64,000 bases of DNA from Staphylococcus canis. GTDB taxonomy: Bacteria > Bacillota > Bacilli > Staphylococcales > Staphylococcaceae. Numbering within the stretch: position 1 is the first letter of the stretch; each line of letters begins with the position of its first letter. The notes under the pieces were generated by a model. That model did no database searches. It saw only the letters and a list, made by a program, of their open reading frames with translations, and had not been told where the DNA came from. This document shows positions 55,318 through 64,000 of this stretch, piece by piece. A program made the position numbers and the translations under genes. The stretch spans positions 62,001 to 126,000 of the forward strand of contig NZ_JABANU010000001.1 in the NCBI RefSeq assembly GCF_016238445.1, given 5' to 3'.

Positions 55318-56508
55318 ATGGCTAAAAAAGATGTAAAAGATGTTGAATTAAAAGGGAAAGTAGTACTTGTACGTGCAGATTTTAACGTACCTATGAAAGA
55401 CGGAGAAATCACAAACGATAATCGCATTATTCAAGCATTACCAACTTTAAAGTATATTCTCGAGCAAGGTGGTAAAGTCGTTGTATTTTCACATTTAGGT
55501 AAAGTGAAAGAAGAAAGCGATAAAGAGAAATTAACTTTAGCGCCAGTAGCTCAACGATTATCAGAAAAGTTAGAACAAGATGTTACATTTATCCCCGAAA
55601 CTCGTGGTGAAAAATTAGAAAATGCAATTAAAGAACTTAACGAAGGCGACATCTTAATGTTTGAAAACACACGTTTTGAAGATTTAGATGGTAAAAAAGA
55701 ATCTAAAAACGATAAAGAATTAGGTAAATACTGGGCATCTTTAGGTGATATCTTCGTAAATGATGCATTTGGTACAGCACACCGTGAGCATGCATCAAAC
55801 GTAGGAATTTCAACACACCTTGAAACAGTAGCTGGTTTCTTAATGGAAAAAGAAATTAAATTTATTGGTGGTGTTGTAGAAAACCCAACTAAGCCAGTTG
55901 TTGCTATTCTTGGTGGTGCAAAAGTATCAGATAAAATCGGCGTTATTGAAAATTTACTTAAGATTGCAGATAAAGTGTTAATTGGCGGTGGAATGGCTTA
56001 CACATTCTTAAAAGCTCAAGGTAAAGAAATCGGTTTATCGTTACTTGAAGCAGATAAAATTGATTTTGCGAAAGATTTACTTGATCGAGCAGGAGATCAA
56101 ATTGTTCTTCCAGTTGATGGTAAAGTAGCTAAAGAATTTTCAAACGATGCTGATATTACAACAGTTTCTATGGATGAAATTCCAGAAGATCAAGAAGCGA
56201 TGGATATTGGGCCTGAGACAGTAGCATTATTCAAAAAACATCTTGAAGGTGCAAATACAGTAGTATGGAATGGACCTATGGGTGTATTTGAATTCAGTAA
56301 TTTTGCTCAAGGTACAATTGGTGTATGTGAAGCAATTGCAGAACTTAAAGATGCGACGACAATTATTGGTGGTGGCGATTCTGCAGCAGCAGCAATGCAA
56401 CTTGGCTTTGAAGATGATTTTACACATATCTCAACTGGTGGCGGTGCGTCACTTGAATACTTAGAAGGTAAAGAATTGCCTGGTATTAAAGCCATTGCAA
56501 ACAAATAA
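55318..56508 (+). CDS. pgk: Phosphoglycerate kinase
   Basis: A 396-residue two-domain kinase that makes ATP and 3-phosphoglycerate. [14 protein letters not shown] near the N terminus, SHLGK, the hinge [11 protein letters not shown] and the C-terminal [10 protein letters not shown] and STGGGASLE stretches are the family signatures. ATG 55318 follows TAGGAGG by seven bases. It lies behind a strong terminator, so it probably has partial readthrough or a second promoter. tpiA follows after a 139-bp gap that contains a stem. Confidence 0.98.
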   Translation: MAKKDVKDVELKGKVVLVRADFNVPMKDGEITNDNRIIQALPTLKYILEQGGKVVVFSHLGKVKEESDKEKLTLAPVAQRLSEKLEQDVTFIPETRGEKLENAIKELNEGDILMFENTRFEDLDGKKESKNDKELGKYWASLGDIFVNDAFGTAHREHASNVGISTHLETVAGFLMEKEIKFIGGVVENPTKPVVAILGGAKVSDKIGVIENLLKIADKVLIGGGMAYTFLKAQGKEIGLSLLEADKIDFAKDLLDRAGDQIVLPVDGKVAKEFSNDADITTVSMDEIPEDQEAMDIGPETVALFKKHLEGANTVVWNGPMGVFEFSNFAQGTIGVCEAIAELKDATTIIGGGDSAAAAMQLGFEDDFTHISTGGGASLEYLEGKELPGIKAIANK

Positions 56509-56525
56509 GAATAATTGGTAAAGCT

Positions 56526-56595
56526 AGGACATTGTAAGCAATTGTATCTACAAATCGACTTATAAGCTAAGACATTTACATTCATACAGTGTCCT
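56526..56595 (+). repeat. Hairpin between pgk and tpiA
   Basis: AGGACATTGT (56526-56535) pairs with ACAGTGTCCT (56586-56595), ten pairs with one G-U, around a 50-base loop. There is no T-run, so processing or stability is more likely than termination. Confidence 0.45.
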
Positions 56596-56614
56596 ATCTA
56601 TAACCTAAATGTAA

Positions 56615-57409
<795 letters not shown>

Positions 57410-57411
57410 TT

Positions 57412-58929
57412 ATGGCAAAAAAACCAACAGCACTGATAATTTTAGACGGTTTTGCAAATCGTGAAGAAACACATGGTAATGCTGTTAAATTAGCGAACAA
57501 GCCAAACTTTGATCGATATTATGAAAAGTATCCAACAACGCAAATCGAAGCAAGTGGTTTGGCTGTAGGGCTTCCTGAAGGTCAAATGGGTAATTCAGAA
57601 GTAGGTCACATGAATATTGGTGCAGGTAGAATTGTTTATCAAAGTTTAACACGTATTAATAAATCAATTGAAGACGATGATTTTTTTGAAAACACGGTTT
57701 TAAATGAATCAATTGATCATGCTTTGAAACATAATTCTGCGTTACATGTATTTGGTTTGCTTTCTGATGGCGGTGTACACAGTCATTATAAGCATTTGTT
57801 TGCTATTTTAAAGTTAGCAAAACAAAAAGGTTTAGAAAAAGTATACGTACATGCATTTTTAGATGGACGTGACGTCGATCAAAAATCTGCACTCACATAC
57901 ATTGACGAAACGGAAGCGCAATTCAAATCAATTGGTGTAGGTCAATTTGCTTCAGTTTCTGGACGTTATTACGCAATGGATCGTGACAAACGTTGGGAAC
58001 GTGAACATCAAGCATATGATGCAATTCGTAACTTTAGTGATGTACACTATCCATCTGCAAGAAAAGGTGTCGAAGCGAATTATGAGGCTGGATTAACAGA
58101 TGAATTTGTGAAACCTTTTATTGTTGAAAATCAAAATAATGGCGTAAATGATGGAGATTCAGTGATTTTCTATAATTTCCGTCCGGACCGAGCAGCTCAA
58201 CTGTCTGAAATATTTACAAATAAAGCATTCGATGGTTTTGAAGTCGAACAAGTCCAAGATTTATTCTACGCTACTTTTACGAAATATAACGATCAAGTAG
58301 ATGCACACGTGGTCTTTGAAAAAGTAGATTTAACGAATACGATTGGTGAGGTTGCTCAAGACAATCATTTAACACAATTAAGAATTGCTGAAACTGAAAA
58401 GTATCCTCATGTCACATATTTTATGAGCGGGGGACGTAACGAGCTATTCGAAGGCGAACGTCGTCGTTTAATTGACTCACCTAAAGTAGCTACGTATGAC
58501 CTGAAACCAGAAATGAGTGCTTATGAAGTGCGTGATGCTTTATTAGAGGAGCTAGACAAAGGTGATTTAGATTTAATTATTTTAAACTTTGCGAACCCGG
58601 ATATGGTAGGGCATAGTGGTATGCTTGAACCAACAATTAAAGCAATTGAGGCTGTTGATGAGTGTCTTGGCGCAGTCGTGGATAAAATTCTTGATATGGA
58701 TGGCCACGCGATTATTACAGCTGATCACGGTAACTCAGATGAAGTATTAACAGCTGATGATCAACCGATGACAACGCATACGACTAATCCTGTACCTGTA
58801 ATTGTGACAAAACCAGATGTTGCTTTAAAAGAAACAGGTAAACTGGGTGATTTAGCGCCAACATTAATTGATTTACTTGGCGTCAAACAACCAGAAGAAA
58901 TGACAGGCGAATCGTTAATTAAGCATTAA
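57412..58929 (+). CDS. gpmI: 2,3-bisphosphoglycerate-independent phosphoglycerate mutase
   Basis: A 505-residue dimanganese enzyme that interconverts 3- and 2-phosphoglycerate. Ser62 in [11 protein letters not shown] is the phospho-acceptor. Metal ligands include Asp12 (LDGFAN), [11 protein letters not shown] and [10 protein letters not shown]. The ATG is just after tpiA, and the site GAAGGTG is within the end of tpiA. Staphylococci use this cofactor-independent form as their main mutase. Confidence 0.97.
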   Translation: MAKKPTALIILDGFANREETHGNAVKLANKPNFDRYYEKYPTTQIEASGLAVGLPEGQMGNSEVGHMNIGAGRIVYQSLTRINKSIEDDDFFENTVLNESIDHALKHNSALHVFGLLSDGGVHSHYKHLFAILKLAKQKGLEKVYVHAFLDGRDVDQKSALTYIDETEAQFKSIGVGQFASVSGRYYAMDRDKRWEREHQAYDAIRNFSDVHYPSARKGVEANYEAGLTDEFVKPFIVENQNNGVNDGDSVIFYNFRPDRAAQLSEIFTNKAFDGFEVEQVQDLFYATFTKYNDQVDAHVVFEKVDLTNTIGEVAQDNHLTQLRIAETEKYPHVTYFMSGGRNELFEGERRRLIDSPKVATYDLKPEMSAYEVRDALLEELDKGDLDLIILNFANPDMVGHSGMLEPTIKAIEAVDECLGAVVDKILDMDGHAIITADHGNSDEVLTADDQPMTTHTTNPVPVIVTKPDVALKETGKLGDLAPTLIDLLGVKQPEEMTGESLIKH

Positions 58930-59040
58930 AATACTTTTAGATATTTTAAAAACTAGTTATAATAAACATTGAAGTATGTTTAATATAAGAAATTCACTCA
59001 AATGAAGTAGAGAACTATCTTATTAAAAAGGAGATTTTAA

Positions 59041-60348
<1,308 letters not shown>

Positions 60349-60386
60349 TTAATAAGACTTCACCTTAACAATTCATAATGAAATAT

Positions 60387-60470
60387 ATCGAGGTATAAGA
60401 TGTGGAAGCGACTTTACGAGTATGTATATATGACTAGGGCATATCTTCTCATCTTAACCTCGATTTTTTT
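60387..60470 (+). terminator. eno/glycolytic operon terminator
   Basis: ATCGAGGT (60387-60394) and TAAGATG (60396-60402) pair with CATCTTA (60450-60456) and ACCTCGAT (60457-60464), a 15-bp stem with one bulged A, followed by seven T residues. Confidence 0.85.
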
Positions 60471-60532
60471 ACATTTAATCAGCAATATAAAACTGTTATA
60501 ATGATGAAGAACAATTAAAAAGGAGAAGAAAC

Positions 60533-61000
60533 ATGTCTAATCAAATGACAGCTGAAACTCGAGCGGAAAAAACGGGTAAACTTTTAGGAATTATGACATT
60601 TCTATTTGCTGTAGCATTGGTGATACATCAAGTCATTATCATAGATGGTGATGTCGTAAGTTACATGTTAAAGCATTCAGGTAACAATGTGACAGAAAAT
60701 GCCATTAAAACTATAAGTAATAGTATTCGGTATACAGGTATTCTTTACATATTAGCATATGCTTCTGGTGTTGTTGCAATGAAGGTACAACATCCTTATT
60801 TATGGTGGTTTTTAATTGCAGTTTTCATCTCACAACTCTTTAATGCTTTATTATATCCACCAATACTATATGCGGCAATCTTCAATGTTAAAGGCTTCCT
60901 TGCGCTAATTCCGTATTTCTTTGTGGTAATTGGATCATTAGTCATGATTATATTTATGATTACAGTGAGCATTAAGCGTAAATCAACGTTTAATCGTTAA
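60533..61000 (+). CDS. Four-helix integral membrane protein of unknown function
   Basis: A 155-residue protein with four clear membrane helices at about 17-38, 65-84, 90-110 and 125-148, a polar loop at 39-64 and a basic C terminus. It has no recognisable motif. AAAAGGAGAAG precedes the ATG. It sits between eno and secG as in other staphylococci. I do not recognise the family and do not assign a role. Confidence 0.72.
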   Translation: MSNQMTAETRAEKTGKLLGIMTFLFAVALVIHQVIIIDGDVVSYMLKHSGNNVTENAIKTISNSIRYTGILYILAYASGVVAMKVQHPYLWWFLIAVFISQLFNALLYPPILYAAIFNVKGFLALIPYFFVVIGSLVMIIFMITVSIKRKSTFNR

Positions 61001-61069
61001 GGTTTTATTGTGAAACCTAGTAGATTGTGGTAAAATAATGTCCGTATATGATGAATGGAGGACAATCTG

Positions 61070-61303
61070 ATGCATACATTTTTTGTTGTATTACTAATTA
61101 TTGACTGTATCGCACTCATCACAGTTGTTTTACTACAAGAAGGTAAAAGTAATGGCTTATCAGGTGCTATTAGTGGTGGCGCTGAGCAGTTATTTGGTAA
61201 ACAAAAACAACGTGGTGTAGATTTATTTTTGCATAGATTGACAATTATACTATCGATAATTTTCTTTGTATTAATGTTAGGTATTAGTTATTTTAACATG
61301 TAA
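61070..61303 (+). CDS. secG: SecG, protein-export membrane protein
   Basis: A 77-residue two-helix accessory subunit of the SecYEG channel. The typical [25 protein letters not shown] cytosolic loop follows the first helix, and a second hydrophobic helix ends it. The ATG at 61070 lies eight bases after GGAGG; the ATG at 61055 is in the region of the site itself. It works with the SecA encoded earlier in the window. A strong terminator overlaps the stop. Confidence 0.95.
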   Translation: MHTFFVVLLIIDCIALITVVLLQEGKSNGLSGAISGGAEQLFGKQKQRGVDLFLHRLTIILSIIFFVLMLGISYFNM

Positions 61304-61333
61304 AGTCCGACGATGTTAGAGTCGGACTTTTTT
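61302..61333 (+). terminator. secG terminator
   Basis: AAAGTCCGAC (61302-61311) and GTCGGACTTT (61321-61330) form a ten-base perfect stem, followed by TTT; the stem begins in the stop codon. Confidence 0.9.
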
Positions 61334-61397
61334 GTTTGTGAGCTATTACAGAAATCGGTAAAATGAAACTATATGCATTTGAAAGGACGTAAAAGTT

Positions 61398-62138
61398 ATG
61401 AAAATTCAATTACCAAAACCATTCTTTTTTGAAGAAGGACGTCGTGCGGTTCTGTTATTGCACGGTTTTACTGGGAATAGTTCAGATGTTAGACAACTTG
61501 GACGCTATCTTCAAAAAAAGGGATATACTTCATATGCACCACATTATGAAGGGCACGGGGAACCACCTGAAAATATACTCAAATCAAGCCCTCATGTATG
61601 GTATAAAGACGCACTAGATGGCTATGAATATCTGGTTGAAAAAGGATACGATGAAATTGCGGTTGCTGGGTTATCTTTAGGTGGCGTGTTTACCCTTAAG
61701 TTAAGCTTAAATCGCAGTGTGAAGGGTATTGTTACTATGTGCACGCCGATGTACATTAAAACGGAAGGTTCAATGTATGAAGGCGTATTAGAATATGCAC
61801 GCAACTTCAAAAAATATGAAGGTAAAGATGAAGCTACGATTGAAAAGGAAATGGAACAATTTCATCCGACTGAAACATTAAAAGAATTACAACAAACCAT
61901 TCAAGATGTTCGTAATACAGTAGATGAGGTTGTGGACCCACTTCTTGTGATTCAAGCTGAAAAAGATGAAATGATTAATCCTGACTCTGCCAATATTATT
62001 TATAACGAGGTCATGTCAGATGATAAACATATCTCATGGTACGCTGAATCAGGTCATGTTATTACAATCGATAAAGAAAAAGAAAAAGTTTTCGAAGAGA
62101 TCTATCAATTTTTAGAAACATTAGATTGGTCGAACTAA
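61398..62138 (+). CDS. est: Carboxylesterase (Est30-like alpha/beta hydrolase)
   Basis: A 246-residue alpha/beta-hydrolase with the oxyanion HGFTGN and nucleophile Ser93 in GLSLGG. The acid Asp190 ([12 protein letters not shown]) and His220 (SGHVITID) complete the triad, as in the Est30 family. These enzymes hydrolyse short carboxylic esters in the cytosol; natural substrates are unknown, though staphylococcal homologues activate ester prodrugs. It is placed between secG and rnr with GAAAGGAC as ribosome-binding site. Confidence in the family is high. Confidence 0.88.
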   Translation: MKIQLPKPFFFEEGRRAVLLLHGFTGNSSDVRQLGRYLQKKGYTSYAPHYEGHGEPPENILKSSPHVWYKDALDGYEYLVEKGYDEIAVAGLSLGGVFTLKLSLNRSVKGIVTMCTPMYIKTEGSMYEGVLEYARNFKKYEGKDEATIEKEMEQFHPTETLKELQQTIQDVRNTVDEVVDPLLVIQAEKDEMINPDSANIIYNEVMSDDKHISWYAESGHVITIDKEKEKVFEEIYQFLETLDWSN

Positions 62139-62177
62139 CCATACCTTATTGAAAAATATACAGAAAGGAGGAGTATG

Positions 62178-64000
62178 ATGAACTTAAAAGACGATGTTAA
62201 AGCTATTATTCAACGTCCAGATTATGAACCAATGTCTGTGTCAGACTTTCAAGATGAACTTGGACTAGCAAGTGCTGATTCATTCCGAGATTTAATTAAA
62301 GTACTTGTCGAATTAGAACAATCAGGTGTTGTAGAACGAACAAAACAAGATCGCTACCAGAAAAAAACAATGCGAGATGGTTTAGTCAAAGGTAAATTAA
62401 GTCAAAACAAAAAAGGATTCGCATTTTTAAGACCCGATAACCCTGATATGGAGGATATCTTCATACCTCCTACTAAAATTAATCGTGCCATGGATGGCGA
62501 TACAGTAATCGTTGAAGTTAAAAAGTCTCGCGGTGATCATCGTAGCGGTAAAATTGAAGGAGAAGTTAAATCTATTGAAAGTCACTCCGTAAAGCAAGTT
62601 GTTGGTACTTTCTCTGAAGCACGTCATTTTGGCTTTGTGATACCTGATGATAAACGTATTATGCAAGATATCTTTATTCCAAAAGGTCAAGATTTAGGGG
62701 CTGTGGAAGGTCATAAAGTACTTGTTCAAATCTCAAAGTATTCGGATGGTACGAATAATCCTGAAGGGCATATCTCAGCAATTTTAGGTCATAAGAATGA
62801 TCCAGGTGTAGATATATTATCTATTATTTATCAACACGGCATCGAAATTGAATTTCCAGATGCAGTATTAAAAGAAGCAGAAGCAGTACCCGAAACAATT
62901 GAAGAAAGTGAAATTGAAGGACGACGTGATTTAAGAGACGAATTGACAATTACAATTGACGGGGCCGATGCGAAAGACTTAGATGATGCCATTGGTCTTA
63001 AGAAGCTACCAAATGGAAATACAGAGTTAACTGTAAGTATAGCTGATGTCAGCTACTACGTTAAAGAAGGCTCAGCCCTTGACCAAGAAGCTTATGATCG
63101 GGCAACAAGTGTGTATTTAGTAGATCGTGTTATTCCTATGATTCCACATCGATTAAGTAATGGTATTTGTTCGCTGAATCCTGACGTAGATCGTCTCACG
63201 TTAAGTTGTCGTATGGAATTTGATGCACAAGCTAAAGTCGTTAATTATGAGATTTTTGATAGTGTTATTCATTCTAATGCACGTATGACATATAAAGCTG
63301 TGAATCAAATTATTACAGAGCAAGATCCAGAAACACGAAGTAAGTATAGAGATATTGTACCGATGCTAGATTTAGCAAAAGACTTGTCACAACGCTTAAT
63401 CAAAATGCGTAAACGACGCGGTGAAATTGATTTTGATATTAAAGAAGCGAAAGTACTAGTAAATCACGAAGGTCTTCCATTAGAAGTCGTTACACGTGAT
63501 CGTGGTGAAGGAGGGCGTTTAATCGAATCATTTATGTTAGCAGCTAATGAAACGATTGCAGAGCATTTCTATAAAATGGATGTGCCATTTATTTATCGTG
63601 TTCATGAGCAACCAAAATCGGAACGTTTAGCTCAATTTTTCGACTTTATTACGAATTTCGGTATTATGGTCAAAGGTACGGGTGAAGATATTCATCCAAG
63701 AACACTGCAAAATATTAGTGAAGAAATCGCTGGGAGACCAGAAGATATGGTCATTTCAACAATGATGTTAAGATCGATGCAACAAGCTCATTATGACAAA
63801 GACAATCTTGGTCATTTTGGTTTAGCAGCAGATTATTATACGCATTTCACATCACCAATTCGTCGTTACCCAGATTTAATCGTACATCGTTTGATACGCA
63901 AATATCTTATTGAGCGTTCAATGGATGGTAAAGCACGAAAAGAGTGGGAAGAAAAGTTACCTGAAATGGCAGAACATACTTCTAATCGTGAGCGTCGAGC
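62178..64000 (+). CDS. rnr: Ribonuclease R, 3' truncated by the window
   Basis: An RNB-family 3'-5' exoribonuclease that digests structured RNA. About 607 residues are present, and the frame is still open at 64000. N-terminal helix-turn-helix and cold-shock domains are followed by the RNB catalytic core: DGADAKDLDDAIGL holds the metal-binding aspartates, and RRGEIDFDI, VTRDRGEGGRLIESFML and HFTSPIRRYPDL follow in order. The second of two adjacent ATGs (62178) is chosen for its spacing to AAAGGAGG. The missing part should hold the S1 domain. In staphylococci smpB and tmRNA usually follow. Confidence 0.96.
   Translation, partial: MNLKDDVKAIIQRPDYEPMSVSDFQDELGLASADSFRDLIKVLVELEQSGVVERTKQDRYQKKTMRDGLVKGKLSQNKKGFAFLRPDNPDMEDIFIPPTKINRAMDGDTVIVEVKKSRGDHRSGKIEGEVKSIESHSVKQVVGTFSEARHFGFVIPDDKRIMQDIFIPKGQDLGAVEGHKVLVQISKYSDGTNNPEGHISAILGHKNDPGVDILSIIYQHGIEIEFPDAVLKEAEAVPETIEESEIEGRRDLRDELTITIDGADAKDLDDAIGLKKLPNGNTELTVSIADVSYYVKEGSALDQEAYDRATSVYLVDRVIPMIPHRLSNGICSLNPDVDRLTLSCRMEFDAQAKVVNYEIFDSVIHSNARMTYKAVNQIITEQDPETRSKYRDIVPMLDLAKDLSQRLIKMRKRRGEIDFDIKEAKVLVNHEGLPLEVVTRDRGEGGRLIESFMLAANETIAEHFYKMDVPFIYRVHEQPKSERLAQFFDFITNFGIMVKGTGEDIHPRTLQNISEEIAGRPEDMVISTMMLRSMQQAHYDKDNLGHFGLAADYYTHFTSPIRRYPDLIVHRLIRKYLIERSMDGKARKEWEEKLPEMAEHTSNRERR

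Overview
The window is a 64 kb piece of a low-GC Firmicute chromosome and is almost certainly from a Staphylococcus. The protein sequences and gene order match the staphylococcal core block that runs nrdIEF, murB, gdpS, tagO, fakB1, comF, hpf, secA, prfB, uvrBA, hprK-lgt, trxB, rapZ-yvcK-whiA, clpP, cggR-gapA-pgk-tpiA-gpmI-eno, secG, est, rnr. The species cannot be fixed from sequence alone. Two tandem POT peptide transporters, and an aureolysin-type protease gene next to a cold-shock gene and a tRNA-Arg gene, point away from the textbook S. aureus arrangement. Both window ends cut genes: an OpuC/OpuB-type ATPase at the left and rnr at the right.

Layout. Positions 1-10.2 kb: compatible-solute ABC transporter, solitary hisC, a deoxynucleotidase, a lipid kinase, two POT transporters, queF and an EamA transporter. 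Positions 10.2-14.5 kb: a 619-bp control region with tandem NrdR boxes, a LexA-type box and a terminator-like leader hairpin, followed by the class Ib ribonucleotide reductase operon. Positions 14.5-24.4 kb: CHY zinc finger, murB, GrpB-family protein, BrxC-type bacilliredoxin, glycerate kinase, pepT, a split ThrE exporter, the GGDEF protein GdpS, tagO and a YigZ-family protein. Positions 24.4-32.4 kb: fakB1 behind a structured leader, comFA (with an apparently damaged start codon), comFC, hpf, secA and prfB with its programmed frameshift. Positions 32.4-39 kb: a candidate 31-codon gene, a YfbR-like HD hydrolase, csbA, and LexA-controlled uvrB-uvrA with a SHOCT-like protein. Positions 39-47.2 kb: hprK-lgt-yvoF-TPR-trxB, then rapZ-yvcK-whiA. 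Positions 47.2-53 kb: CtsR-controlled clpP, tRNA-Arg(CCG), cspA, the metalloprotease, an SDR epimerase, a candidate RsaH-like small RNA, a 31-codon basic peptide gene, a wall-spanning low-complexity membrane protein and a small Cys-containing membrane protein. Positions 53-64 kb: the glycolytic operon with CggR-type half-sites flanking its promoter, then a membrane protein, secG, est and rnr.

The region is mostly housekeeping: DNA precursors and repair (nrd, uvr), envelope synthesis (murB, tagO, lgt), secretion (secA, secG), translation and ribosome hibernation (prfB, hpf, rnr), carbon flow (hprK, glycolytic operon) and protein quality control (clpP). I found no prophage, insertion sequence, CRISPR array or defence island. 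The best candidates for new biology are non-coding or very small: the sRNA at 51.3 kb, the nrd leader hairpin with an upstream SOS-type promoter, the fakB1 leader, and the two 31-codon genes. Positions of sites were read by eye and the RNA folds were not computed.
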